Of a stretch of 64,000 bases of DNA, positions 50,615 through 59,256 are shown in pieces. The stretch is taken from positions 124,001 to 188,000 of the forward strand of contig NZ_SAIY01000011.1 in the NCBI RefSeq assembly GCF_010560025.1, in the 5' to 3' direction. The stretch's first letter is position 1, and every line of letters starts with the position of its first letter. A model generated the notes under the pieces. The model was not told where the DNA came from and searched no databases. It worked only from the letters and a program-made list of their open reading frames with translations. The DNA is from Verrucosispora sioxanthis. Lineage in GTDB: Bacteria; Actinomycetota; Actinomycetes; Mycobacteriales; Micromonosporaceae. A program made the position numbers and the translations under genes.

Positions 50615-52383
50615 CCCAGGCCGTGCTCGAGCACCCCTACCTGGTGCTCGGTCTCTTCGTGCTCATCGAGGGCCCGGCCGCGACGATCACCGCGGGCACC
50701 TTGGTGGGCGCCGGCGCTGCGGCGTTCTGGCCGATCTGGGTGATCGTCGCGCTGGCCGAGGTGGTGGGCGACAGCCTGCTCTACCTCGTCGGCCGGTCCG
50801 CCCGGCGGCCCTGGGTGGCGTCCCTGCTGAGCAGGCTCAAGGTGACGGCTCTGCTCGACCGGCTGACCAGGATGTCACTGCCTCGGCTGGTGATCACCGC
50901 CAAGCTCGTCGACGTCTTCGCCCTCCCGGCGTTCGTGTCGGCGGGACTCGCCGGGCTCCCGTACCGCAGATTCGCCGCCTGGGTGGGTGCCGCCGCCGCG
51001 GTCCGCGGCCTGGTGCTGATCGGTCTCGGCGCTCTCCTCGGCAGCCAACTGTCCGGCCTGCTCGCACTGCCCGGCGGCATCTTCCTGCTCACCGCGGCCG
51101 TCGCCGTGCCGGTCGCTGTCTTCCACCACTTCATGAAGCGACACCACCTACGAAAAGCCACACCATCTACGAAAGGTAGTTGTCCCATGCGCATTCTCAT
51201 CGGTGCCGACACCTACGCCCCGCACGTCAACGGGGCGTCCTACTTCGCCCAGCGCCTGGCCGTGGCACTGACCGCCCGGCACGAGGTGCACGTGATCGCG
51301 CCGTCGACGGACACCCGCACCCTTGCCAGCATGTCCAGCGACGGCGTCGTCGAGCACCGCGTGCGTTCCTTGCCGGTGCCGGGTCACTCAGGTTTCCGGT
51401 TCTGCCCGCCACTGGGGCTGCGCGCGGCAGCGCGCCGGATCCTCGACGAGGTCCAGCCCGACGTGGTGCACGTGCAAAGCCACTTCCCGCTGTGCCGGGC
51501 GCTGGTCGACGCGGCGCGCGAGCGCGGCCTGTTCATCATCGCCACCAACCACTTCATGCCCGAGAACCTGATCCACTACCTGCCCATCGGCAATGCTGGC
51601 CGGGCGAGGGCGCACGAGTGGGCATGGCGCGACGCCGCCCGGGTGTTCGCCAAGGCAGACATCGTCACGGCCCCGACCCCGTACGCCGCCACGCTCGCCG
51701 TCGTCTCCGGTGTGTCCGGGCCGGTCCTGCCCATCTCGTGCGGAATCGACCTCACCCGCTTCCGCGAGCAGGCGCCCGCGGCCGAATTCCGATGGGCCTA
51801 CAGCCTCGCGCACAAGCCCACCATCACGTACGTGGGCCGACTCGACGCCGAGAAGAACCTCGACGTCGTGATGCGGGTGTTCGCGCTGGTGCGGCGCTCC
51901 CTCGATGTCCAGTTGCTCCTGGTCGGCACCGGGGCCGAGAAGCGGACACTGCGGTCGCTCGCCGGGGAGCTGGGCGTCGCCGAGCATGTCACGTTCACCG
52001 GCTTCATCCCTGACGAGGACCTTCCCTCCGCATACGCGGCGTCGACGGTCTTCGTCAACGCGGGCACCGCCGAGTTGCAGAGCCTGGTCACGCTCGAGGC
52101 GATGGCCAGCGGAAGGCCCGTGATCGGCGCCGATGCCGCAGCCCTGCCCCACCTCGTACGGGACGAGGAGACCGGCTACCTGTTCCCGCCCGGCGACGTT
52201 GTCGTGCTCGCCGAGCGACTGCTCACCGTGCTCTGCGACCCGAAGCACGCGGAAGAGCTGGGGCACCGGGCTCGTGCCGTGGCCGAGCAGCACGACCAGA
52301 CCCGCACGGTGTCCGCGTTCGAGCAGCTCTACCGGATCCGTCCGGCCCGTGAGGCGCCCGCGCCCGCCGAGGTCGCCGCATGA
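50575..52383 (+). CDS. DedA-family membrane domain fused to a GT4 glycosyltransferase
   Basis: A continuous 602-residue frame; GTG 50575 has GGAGGG seven bases upstream. Residues ~10-200 are a DedA/SNARE-associated membrane protein (AATITAGTLVGAGAAAFWP, GDSLLYLVGRSARRPW). Residues ~205-602 are a GT4 glycosyltransferase starting MRILIGADTYAPHVNG with NHFMPENLIHY, TYVGRLDAEKNLDVV and AELQSLVTLEAMASGRPV (the EX7E-type donor site). No stop separates the parts, so they are probably one polypeptide; a second internal start at 51187 with AAAGG upstream could also release the enzyme alone. Together they suggest a membrane-anchored lipid glycosyltransferase. Confidence 0.8.
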   Translation: MRNLRPKLLGMDLTQAVLEHPYLVLGLFVLIEGPAATITAGTLVGAGAAAFWPIWVIVALAEVVGDSLLYLVGRSARRPWVASLLSRLKVTALLDRLTRMSLPRLVITAKLVDVFALPAFVSAGLAGLPYRRFAAWVGAAAAVRGLVLIGLGALLGSQLSGLLALPGGIFLLTAAVAVPVAVFHHFMKRHHLRKATPSTKGSCPMRILIGADTYAPHVNGASYFAQRLAVALTARHEVHVIAPSTDTRTLASMSSDGVVEHRVRSLPVPGHSGFRFCPPLGLRAAARRILDEVQPDVVHVQSHFPLCRALVDAARERGLFIIATNHFMPENLIHYLPIGNAGRARAHEWAWRDAARVFAKADIVTAPTPYAATLAVVSGVSGPVLPISCGIDLTRFREQAPAAEFRWAYSLAHKPTITYVGRLDAEKNLDVVMRVFALVRRSLDVQLLLVGTGAEKRTLRSLAGELGVAEHVTFTGFIPDEDLPSAYAASTVFVNAGTAELQSLVTLEAMASGRPVIGADAAALPHLVRDEETGYLFPPGDVVVLAERLLTVLCDPKHAEELGHRARAVAEQHDQTRTVSAFEQLYRIRPAREAPAPAEVAA

Positions 52384-53025
52384 CAGCGACGACCGTCCGG
52401 CCAGGCACCTCCCGCTGGTACCGCAACGCCCAGCTGAGCCTGGGCCTGGGCACGGCGGCCGGATCGGGCCTGCTGCTGGTCGGCGACGTCGACCCGGTGG
52501 ACCAGATGGTCAGCGAATCGATCCGGACCGTGCCGGGCGCCGTCCTGCTGGCCCTGGCGGCGTGCGGGCTCGCGGCAGCCGGCGGATGGCTCCTGGCCGG
52601 CGCCCGGCGCGTGCTGCCACCGGCCTGGCCCCTCACCCTGCTGCTGTCGGTGTGGTGCGTGTCCCTGGTCGCGGTGGTGGTGTTCCCCACGAACCTGCCG
52701 GGGACCGAACCGGGCGTCGCCGCCGGGCTGCATCGCTTCGGCGCGGCGCTGATGGCGGTGCTCCCACCGCTCTTCGCCCTGCTCATCGTCAAGCGTGCCG
52801 GGCGGGGGCCGACCGGCCCGGGTCCGCTGGCTGCGCGCGGCCGGGTGGTCAGCGTTCGCCGCGTGCGTCGTGTTCGCGGCGGTGAACGGGCCGGCGGTGC
52901 TGCTCGGCCAAGGTCCTCTCCCGTTCGCGGGCCTGGCCGAACGGGTTCTGCTGGCGCTCGTGCTCGTCGTGGTCGGGCTCTGCGCCTGGGTGCTCGAAGG
53001 GGAGGAGCGGTCCCGATGGACCTGA
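52380..53025 (+). pseudogene. DUF998 membrane protein gene with a frameshift
   Basis: The first ~140 codons (MTATTVRPGTSRW, LSLGLGTAAGSGLLL, VSLVAVVVFPTNLPG) form the first part of a DUF998 multi-pass membrane protein. At a G-rich run near 52798-52808 the coding frame changes; the rest (VRWLRAAGWSAFAACVV, AERVLLALVLVVVGLCAW) lies in another frame and ends at 53025. Removing one G from the run restores a ~214-residue protein. The start overlaps the glycosyltransferase stop by 4 bases, so the gene was made as part of this operon. It may be intact in vivo. Confidence 0.75.
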
Positions 53026-53613
53026 TGGTCATGGTCGAGAACGCGATGACCTCTCCGGCCATCTACCTGGCGATCCTCGCGCTGACGATCCTCGACGCGT
53101 TCCTGCCGTTCCTGCCGTCGGAGTCGGTCGTCATCGCGGCGGCGGTCTTCGCCGTGTCGGGCATCCCGTCGCTTCCGCTGATCATCGTGCTCGCCGCGCT
53201 GGGCGCCTTCGTCGGTGATCACGTCGGCTATCTCATCGGGCGCCTGTTGCGCGAGCGCCGTCCGGGCGGCCGCCTGATCCGCGCGGCCGACAGAATCGCC
53301 CCGCACCTGCACCGCCGGGGCGGTGCCCTGATCATCGCGGGCCGGTTCGTCCCCGGCGGCCGCACCGCGATCGTGACCGCCAGCGGTGCCACCGGCTACC
53401 CGCTTGCCCGCTTCACCCTGTTTCACCGCCATCGCCGCCGTCACCTGGGCCGGCTACTCCGGCCTGATCGGCTACCTCGGCGGCGCCGCCTTCGAATCCA
53501 ACTCGACGCTGGGCCTGGCGGTCGGCCTCGGTCTCGCCCTGTCCATCACCGCGCTCGGCGAACTGGTCCGCTACGTGTTGCGCCGCCGCCGAGCGGCGAC
53601 CGCGGCGGGATGA
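53016..53613 (+). pseudogene. second DedA-family membrane protein gene with a frameshift
   Basis: ATG 53016 has GGGGAGGAG upstream. The first ~135 codons read as a DedA protein (LPSESVVIAAAVFAVSG, FVGDHVGYLIGRLLRERRPG, GRFVPGGRTAIVTASGATGY). After RFTLF, near 53420, the frame breaks; the remaining TM (AVTWAGYSGLIGYLGGAAF, LGLALSITALGELVRYVL) is in another frame ending 53613. Removing one T from TTT restores a ~198-residue DedA protein. Its 3' end overlaps the convergent kinase gene by 68 bases. Confidence 0.8.
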
Positions 53614-55123
53614 CCGCCGCGGGGCCATGCCCGAGGGCCGCCGTCCTCGTCGCGCCGCCGGAACGGGGCGGGTCAGCGCACCGCGCTGTCCTCTCCGGCG
53701 GCGCGGCGCGCGATCGGGGCGGGCGCGGTAGCGGCCGGAAGGTCGACCGGAGCAAAGCGCCACCGCGTGCGGAGCGGGCGACGGCAGCCCGGCCACCGTG
53801 GGCGTCGACGACCCGCTGCACGATCGACAGCCCGAGACCGGATCCCGGCAACGCCCGGGCACTGTCGGCACGGTAGAACCGGTCGAACACCCGCGGTACG
53901 TCAGCGGCGTCGATGCCCGGCCCGGCGTCGTCGACCTCGAGCACCGCCGAGGCGCCCTCGGCATGGAGCCGGATCTGGACCGGCTGGTCGGCGGGAGACC
54001 ACTTGCCGGCGTTGTCGATGAGGTTGAGCACCGCCCGCTGGAGCGCGGCGGGACGGCCGCTCACCCACACGGAGGTCACGTCGAGCGCGATCTCGATGTC
54101 GGGTACGCGGGAACGCGCCCGGGTCGCGGCGGCCACCACCACGTCGGCGAGGTCGAGCAGCTCGGTGTTTTCGTCGCTGACGTCACCGCGGGCCAGGTCG
54201 GTCAGTTCGGCGGCAAGGGTGCTCAACTCGGCCACCTGGGCACCGAGATCGTTGAGCAGCCGGGTCAGGCTCTCCGCCGGCAGTGCGCTGTCCAGGGTGC
54301 CGCGCCGGTCGAGCCGGATCAGCAGCTCGACGTTGAGGCGCAGGCTGGTGAGCGGGGTCTTGAGCTCGTGGGCGGCGTCCTCGGCGAGCAGCCGCTGGGC
54401 CTGCCGGGAGTCCCGGAGCGCGGCGAGCATGTCATTGATCGACTGGATCAGCCGACGGATCTCCCCGCCGCCTTCATCCCGGATGTGGGCGTCGAGATCC
54501 CGGGTGTGCGCGACACGTTCCGCGGCGGCGGTCAGCCGGTCGATCGGTGCCAGCCCGGTCCGCGCCACGGTCCGCCCGACAAGGGCGCCGCCGACCACGC
54601 AGAGCAGCCCGATCAGCAGCATGCCGAACCCGAACTGGTTGACCGGGCTGTCGTCGACGACGCGGGCCACCTGGACCGCGCCGTCGCCCGCCCGGAGCGT
54701 GTAGATGAGGTAGCCCTCCTCATCGCTGTCGTTCGACTCCATCAGGTCGGCCAAGCCGCCCTGCGCCACGCGCCCGGCGGGCTCGCTGACCGGGGGCAGC
54801 GCGGGTTGGCCGGCCGGCGTCCGGGTCGAGCCGTCGGGCAGGATGACCCGCACCAGCGGACCGGATCCGGGATACGGCGGCAGCGGGACCTGCGCCAGAC
54901 CGACGCGATCCGCGGTCGCCGCCAGGACACGAGAGTCGGCGCGCAGTTGATTCTCGGCGGTGTCCCGCAGCTGCCAGTCCAGCAGCTCACTGGATACCTG
55001 GAAGGCCATGAACACACTGACGGCGATGGCCGTCGCCGCGATCACCGTCAGCCTGGCCCGCAGGGACCGCCGGCGCCACCATCGGGTCAGCCGGCCCGGT
55101 TCCCGGCCGGCGGACCTGCTCAC
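53546..55123 (-). CDS. OmpR-type sensor histidine kinase
   Basis: A 525-residue kinase. TM1 ~25-45, extracytoplasmic domain ~50-165, TM2 ~168-190, HAMP ~190-245, HisKA with AEDAAHELKTPLTSLRLNVE, ATPase domain with LNLIDNAGKWSP, VDDAGPGI and GSGLGLSIVQRVVDAHGG. The ~60-residue tail past LRSTFRPLPR looks non-natural and overlaps the DedA gene in antisense, so the real C-terminus may be shorter. It overlaps the response regulator by 4 bases. Likely controls the PAP2/DedA block or its own operon. Confidence 0.9.
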   Translation of the reverse strand: MSRSAGREPGRLTRWWRRRSLRARLTVIAATAIAVSVFMAFQVSSELLDWQLRDTAENQLRADSRVLAATADRVGLAQVPLPPYPGSGPLVRVILPDGSTRTPAGQPALPPVSEPAGRVAQGGLADLMESNDSDEEGYLIYTLRAGDGAVQVARVVDDSPVNQFGFGMLLIGLLCVVGGALVGRTVARTGLAPIDRLTAAAERVAHTRDLDAHIRDEGGGEIRRLIQSINDMLAALRDSRQAQRLLAEDAAHELKTPLTSLRLNVELLIRLDRRGTLDSALPAESLTRLLNDLGAQVAELSTLAAELTDLARGDVSDENTELLDLADVVVAAATRARSRVPDIEIALDVTSVWVSGRPAALQRAVLNLIDNAGKWSPADQPVQIRLHAEGASAVLEVDDAGPGIDAADVPRVFDRFYRADSARALPGSGLGLSIVQRVVDAHGGRAAVARSARGGALLRSTFRPLPRPPRSRAAPPERTARCADPPRSGGATRTAALGHGPAAVIPPRSPLGGGATRSGPVRRAR

Positions 55124-55812
55124 GGAGGAGTCTCCCGCAACGTGTACCCCAGGCCGCGCAGCGTGTAGATCAATCGTGGCTCACCCTCGGCCTCCATCTT
55201 GCGGCGCAGGTAGCTCACATACACCTGGAGGTTGTTGGCGGTGGCGCTCATGTCGAAGCCCCAGATCGCCTCGAACAGCGCGTCGCGGGTCAACACCCGC
55301 GTCGCGTTGCGCAGGAGAACCTCAAGGAGGGAGAACTCGGTCCGGGTCAGGCGCAGCGGCCGCCCGCCCCGCCACGCCTCGAACCTGTCGGGATCGAGCC
55401 GGACATCGGCGAACGACAGGACCTGCGACTCGCCGTCGTCCGGCGTACGCCGGCGCAGCAGGGCCCGCACCCGAGCCAGCAACTCCTCAGTGGCGAACGG
55501 CTTGGGCAGGTAGTCGTCGGCGCCCGCGTCGAGTCCCGCGACCCGGTCGGAGACCTGGTCACGGGCGGTCAGCATCAGCACCGGCAGATCCCGACCCGCG
55601 GCCCGCAACCGCCGGCAGGTCTCCAACCCGCCGAGGCGGGGCATCATCACGTCGAGGATCAGCAGATCCAGCGTGTCACCGCCGGCCCCACCGACCTCGT
55701 CGAGCACGGCGAGACCGTTGGCGACGGTGCTGGTGTCGTAACCCTCGACCTGGAGCACCCGCTCGAGCGACTCACGGATGGCCGCGTCATCATCCGCGAT
55801 CATGATCCGCAC
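55120..55812 (-). CDS. OmpR-family response regulator
   Basis: A 230-residue regulator; GTG 55812 (MRIMIADDDAAIRESL) has GGAAGGGGG upstream. Receiver with acidic pocket ADDD, phospho-acceptor Asp in LLILDVMMPR, Lys in YLPKPFATEEL; winged helix (~135-230) with LTRTEFSLLEVLLRNATRVL and NLQVYVSYLRRKME. It is the partner of the kinase and is transcribed first. Confidence 0.94.
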   Translation of the reverse strand: MRIMIADDDAAIRESLERVLQVEGYDTSTVANGLAVLDEVGGAGGDTLDLLILDVMMPRLGGLETCRRLRAAGRDLPVLMLTARDQVSDRVAGLDAGADDYLPKPFATEELLARVRALLRRRTPDDGESQVLSFADVRLDPDRFEAWRGGRPLRLTRTEFSLLEVLLRNATRVLTRDALFEAIWGFDMSATANNLQVYVSYLRRKMEAEGEPRLIYTLRGLGYTLRETPP

Positions 55813-56098
55813 CCCGACCCGCCCCCTTCCAGTCGATGCCGTGCTGCTCATTGTCCGCGCCCAAGCTGAGACCAGGATTAGTGCGTTGCTGGGGACCGCG
55901 CGCCACGGATTCCTCAAGATTCACGTGACCGATCACGGTGGACGGTCACCCGGGATCGGCCGGCGTACCCGTCAACCATGATCCAGACTGGGCACGTAAG
56001 CGCACTGGCCATCACCCACGCGCACGAACCGCCCCTCAGACGGCACGCAGACATCGGAGCACCAGCAGAGCACCGGACTCCCACATAAGAGTCAAGGC

Positions 56099-56130
56099 CG
56101 CCGCAACCAGCGTTTCCGCTGGTTGCGGCG
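56099..56130 (-). terminator. terminator of the tRNA-Arg 3' half
   Basis: A 14-bp stem (56099-56112 with 56117-56130) and TTTC loop, ten bases past the CCA end of the tRNA fragment. It looks like the native terminator of the original tRNA gene. Confidence 0.75.
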
Positions 56131-56139
56131 TTGATTGTA

Positions 56140-56184
56140 TGGCGCGCCCGAAGGGACTCGAACCCCTAACCTTCTGATCCGTAG
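56140..56184 (-). other. 3' half of tRNA-Arg(ACG), probable integration attachment site
   Basis: Read on the minus strand this 45-base segment begins in the anticodon loop (CTACGGA), then anticodon-stem strand TCAGA, T-arm AGGGG-TTCGAGT-CCCTT, acceptor strand CGGGCGC and encoded GCCA. The 5' half expected for actinobacterial tRNA-Arg(ACG) (GCGCCCGTAGC...) is absent; beyond 56184 the sequence diverges. Elements that integrate into tRNA genes leave exactly such a 3' copy at one end. Because the native terminator is on the low-coordinate side, the element should extend to the right, with the full tRNA beyond it. Confidence 0.75.
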
Positions 56185-56252
56185 CCGGAACCCGGCGAAA
56201 CGCCCCAAAGCTGCCGTTCCTTCTATGACGTACTGTTTCAGCCACCGTCCGT

Positions 56253-56882
56253 TCAGACGGGTGGGGCGGTGCCATACCGGGCGACCATGGTGCGGACGGC
56301 TTCGTCCACAACTGCGGTCGTGCGGTCGGGGGTCACCGTCCAGTCCGGGAGCACGAGGCTCGGCCAGAGCAGGTAGTTGGAGATCATCCCGAGGAACTGC
56401 GTAGCGGCCATCTCCGGATCAGCCACGTCTGCGGCTCCCGCTTCGCGCTCGGTCACGAGGTAGATCCGGACGGACTCGAAGTACGGCAGTTTGCCGCGCG
56501 AGAAGTGCGCCTTGGCCAGTCCGGGAAAGCGTGGCAGTTCGGCGATGACGATGCGGAACAGGTCGGTCATCGCCGGCTGGCTCAACAGCGTCGCGTAGCG
56601 CCGGCCGAGCACCGTCAGGCCGGCCGTCAGGTCACCGGCGGGTGGCACCTCGGCGACCTCGCTCTCGGCCCACGAGTCGATGACGATGGCATCGAACAGT
56701 GCCGCCTTGGTCGGAAACTGCTTGAACAGCGTCGCTTTCGAAACACCAGCACGGTCGGCAACACGCGCTAGTGATGCCCGGTCGTAGCCCAACTCGAGGA
56801 AAAGTTCAGTAGCGGCCCGCACGATGAGCGCGCGCTTCTCCTGCGCCACGCGCTGGTGATAGGCCGACGGCGCTGGGGTCAT
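56253..56882 (-). CDS. TetR-family regulator
   Basis: A 209-residue regulator starting MTPAPSAYHQRVAQEKRAL. Helix-turn-helix ~25-65: GYDRASLARVADRAGVSKAT and LFKQFPTKAALFDAIV. The C-terminal domain (TetR_C-type AefR-like; LPRFPGLAKAHFSRGK, FLGMISNYLLWPSLV) is typical of regulators of oxidoreductase or efflux genes. It is divergent from the SDR at 57012, and two repeated operator-like sites lie between them. Confidence 0.93.
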   Translation of the reverse strand: MTPAPSAYHQRVAQEKRALIVRAATELFLELGYDRASLARVADRAGVSKATLFKQFPTKAALFDAIVIDSWAESEVAEVPPAGDLTAGLTVLGRRYATLLSQPAMTDLFRIVIAELPRFPGLAKAHFSRGKLPYFESVRIYLVTEREAGAADVADPEMAATQFLGMISNYLLWPSLVLPDWTVTPDRTTAVVDEAVRTMVARYGTAPPV

Positions 56883-56900
56883 GCATCCATCATAGCGAGG

Positions 56901-56964
56901 CGAGTGGGTTGACTCACCACTCGACCCGGGCGTACCTTCGGCAAGGCGAGTCATTCGACTCACC
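56901..56964. promoter_or_regulatory. two operator-like repeats in the TetR/SDR intergenic region
   Basis: Site 1 (56901-56923) has CGAGTGG ... CCACTCG ends, and site 2 (56945-56964) is GGCGAGTC-ATTC-GACTCACC; both contain GACTCACC. The TTGACT in site 1 could be a -35 for the SDR gene, with TACCTT 18 bases later. Binding by the adjacent TetR is inferred. Confidence 0.55.
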
Positions 56965-57011
56965 ACGCGACCCTACGGGTTGTCGTCTCTCGCTCGTACT
57001 CGGAGGATCAG

Positions 57012-57791
57012 ATGCCCCGCTTCACCAATCAGACCGTGCTCGTCACCGGCGGCACCGGTGGACAGGGAGCCAGCCACGTTCGCGCCTTGCACGCCGAAGG
57101 CGCCAACGTCGTCATCGGCGACATCGATGCCCAACGCGGCGCCGGCCTGGCTGCCGAACTGGGAGGCGGGGCGCGTTTCGTCGACCTCGACGTCTCCCGG
57201 GAGGAGTCGTGGGCCGCCGCCATCGCGGAGACCGAAAAGGCATTCGGTGCACTCAACATCCTGGTCAACAACGCCGGGGTGCAGAACCCGCCGGCCCTCA
57301 TCGAGTCCACCCAGCGGACTACGTGGGCTCGCATCCTCGACGTCAACCTCACCGGCACCTTCCTCGGCATCAAGACAGCCGCACCGGCGCTGCGGCGCGC
57401 GGGGGGAGGCGCAATCGTCAACATCGCCTCCACCATGGGCATCGGCGGCACCGCCCTCTACGCGCCCTACGTCGCCAGCAAGTGGGCGGTCCGAGGGCTC
57501 ACTCAGACCGCTGCCCTCGAGTTGGGCCGCGACAACATCCGCGTCAACGCCATCCACCCCGGCGTCGTCGCCACCCCCTTCATCACCGAGCCGGCCGCCG
57601 GCAGCCACGCCCCGATCGCCGACTTCTACTCGCCCGAGCCCTTCGCCGTCCCGCGACTCGGGCAGCCCGCCGACATCACTGCGCTGCTGCTGTTCCTGAT
57701 CTCACCCCACGCGGCCTTCATCACCGGCGCCGAATATGTCATCGACGGCGGACTGCTCCTCGGCCCCGCACTGCAAAGGGAAGCCGCATGA
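57012..57791 (+). CDS. SDR-family NAD(P)-dependent oxidoreductase
   Basis: A 259-residue classical SDR: cofactor loop TGGTGGQGASH, NNAG motif, catalytic Ser in NIASTMG, YxxxK as YVASK, and the tail VIDGGLLLG. It most resembles 3alpha/20beta-hydroxysteroid dehydrogenase-like SDRs. It overlaps the nitroreductase-like gene by 4 bases (ATGA), so the two form an operon under the divergent TetR. Confidence 0.92.
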   Translation: MPRFTNQTVLVTGGTGGQGASHVRALHAEGANVVIGDIDAQRGAGLAAELGGGARFVDLDVSREESWAAAIAETEKAFGALNILVNNAGVQNPPALIESTQRTTWARILDVNLTGTFLGIKTAAPALRRAGGGAIVNIASTMGIGGTALYAPYVASKWAVRGLTQTAALELGRDNIRVNAIHPGVVATPFITEPAAGSHAPIADFYSPEPFAVPRLGQPADITALLLFLISPHAAFITGAEYVIDGGLLLGPALQREAA

Positions 57792-58243
57792 ACCCCGCAC
57801 ACCGTGAGCGCCGCAGGCTTGACCCGCTGGCACACCTGCCGTACGAGATCCGGCGCGCCATCGAGATCACACCCGCAGCCGGAACCCGCGAACGAATCGT
57901 GGACATCACCACCACCGGTCGACGTACCGGACTACCCCGTCGCATCGAGATCTTCTTCTATCGCGCCAACGGCGCAACCTACCTGTGCAGCGGAGCGGGC
58001 GCCGGCCCGACCGACTGGTACGCGAACCTACGAACCAACCCCACTTTCACCTTCCACCTCAAGAACGGCATCAGAGCGGACCTGCCGGCGCACGCGACCA
58101 TCGTCACCGACCCCACGGAACGGGCCGCAGTCATCGCAGCCATCGTCGACGACCTCAACCAGCCCCACGACCCTGGCACCATCAGGCCGACCCGATTGCA
58201 GGACTGGTCCGCCAGCAGACTGATACGAATCGACTTCGACTGA
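57788..58243 (+). CDS. deazaflavin (F420)-dependent nitroreductase-family protein
   Basis: A 151-residue split-barrel protein of the DUF385/Ddn family. The pattern IVDITTTGRRTGLPRRIEI, TYLCSGAGAGPTDWYANL and NPTFTFHLKNG matches F420-binding Ddn-type enzymes of actinobacteria, which reduce quinones or nitroaromatics. ATG 57788 overlaps the SDR stop. With the SDR it forms a probable redox detoxification pair. Confidence 0.85.
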   Translation: MNPAHRERRRLDPLAHLPYEIRRAIEITPAAGTRERIVDITTTGRRTGLPRRIEIFFYRANGATYLCSGAGAGPTDWYANLRTNPTFTFHLKNGIRADLPAHATIVTDPTERAAVIAAIVDDLNQPHDPGTIRPTRLQDWSASRLIRIDFD

Positions 58244-58292
58244 GCCGCCGCGCTGATCCCTGTCCTCACCATGGTGCTGACCCGACCCGGCG

Positions 58293-58545
58293 AAGATCAC
58301 GAGCCGGAAAGAGGCCGCTCGGCTCCTGGCACGCCACGGACCGCCGCAGGTCATGGCGACCCTGCTCGACACGTATCACCCCTCGGACGCGCACCGCGAC
58401 CCACGCGCGGCGATCGTCGCCGCCGCCCGGCGGCGAATACAGGCCGAGGCGAGCTGGACCATCCTGCGAGCCGCGGTCGACGGTAGCCGGGAGGAACAGC
58501 GCGCCGTCCTGGACGCGTTCCCGGACACGATTCCGAACCGAAACC
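58293..58545 (+). pseudogene. fragment of an unidentified helical protein gene
   Basis: A coherent coding stretch (KITSRKEAARLLARHGPPQV, PRAAIVAAARRRIQAEASWT, VDGSREEQRAVLDAFP) has no good start (an in-frame TGA lies just upstream of 58293) and ends where the IS3 remnant begins. The repeated helical pattern suggests HEAT-like helices. It was probably broken by insertion or deletion. Confidence 0.4.
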
Positions 58546-58565
58546 GCCCGGGCCTACGGCGCGCT

Positions 58566-58686
58566 CATCGGGTCGAACTACACGTCGTTCCGCTTCTCCG
58601 AACGCTTGCCGGACAACGGGATCCTGCCCTCGATGGGCTACCTCAGCCCGAACGAGTACGAGACCGCCTGGCACAGCCGCACTCAT
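58566..58686 (+). mobile_element. IS3-family transposase remnant
   Basis: About 40 codons read IGSNYTSFRFSERLPDNGIL, PSMG, then GYLSPNEYETAWHSRT. These are two separated pieces of an IS3-type OrfB (the ..QYTS..F...GI.PSMG segment and the C-terminal GYLSPAEYE), joined by an internal deletion. No terminal repeats are left. Confidence 0.65.
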
Positions 58687-58747
58687 GGACGCCTGCCTAC
58701 TCCCCGGTGCCGCGGCCGGCCACTTACTGGACCGGGGGGGGGTTCAG

Positions 58748-58894
58748 TCAGCGGCGTTTGCCCAACCGGGCCTTAATCTCTCGCAACTTGCGCTGGTTTG
58801 ACGGCTTGCCGACCTCTTGCCGGCCACGCTCCACCAACTGCCGCCCGCGTGGACTGCGCAGGAAATCCGTGACCCGTCGAATAAGGGCAGACAT
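58748..58894 (-). CDS. small basic protein, 48 residues
   Basis: ATG 58894 has a near-perfect ribosome site (GGAGGAG, 6 bases of spacing). The protein reads MSALIRRVTDFLRSPRGRQL, then VERGRQEVGKPSNQRK and LREIKARLGKRR, ending at TGA 58748. It is strongly basic, amphipathic at its start, and looks like the small conserved actinomycete proteins of unknown function with an SPxGRxLxE motif. It is intact amid gene debris. Confidence 0.65.
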   Translation of the reverse strand: MSALIRRVTDFLRSPRGRQLVERGRQEVGKPSNQRKLREIKARLGKRR

Positions 58895-59256
58895 CTCAGG
58901 CTCCTCCAGAATCTCGTTCCTCATCGGTCATACCCAGCACGGCCGGGTACTACTCGCCTGCTCGCCTACGCCCCGTCCAAGGCCTTGGACGACGTCGGGC
59001 TGGAGCCAGTGCTGGGGCAGTCCACACGTAACGCCAGGGTGAAGCGTGGGAGCGACGATCCGCGCCTCTGCGACGCTCGCTTCCTCACTCACGGCGACTG
59101 GTACCGGTGCACCCCGGACGGGTCGCCCCTGGCGCCGAGGTGATCGCCGGGACTACCACATCACGGACGGCATGGGCACCTCTGTGCTGTGGGCGAACCA
59201 ATCGCTCCATTTGCCGGCAGACGACGTGGTCGTCGCCCATCAGCATCATCTGCGGG

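Noticed and set aside
56140..56230. Complete tRNA-Arg gene
   Set aside because: The acceptor 5' strand, D-arm and 5' anticodon stem cannot be found upstream of the 3' half.
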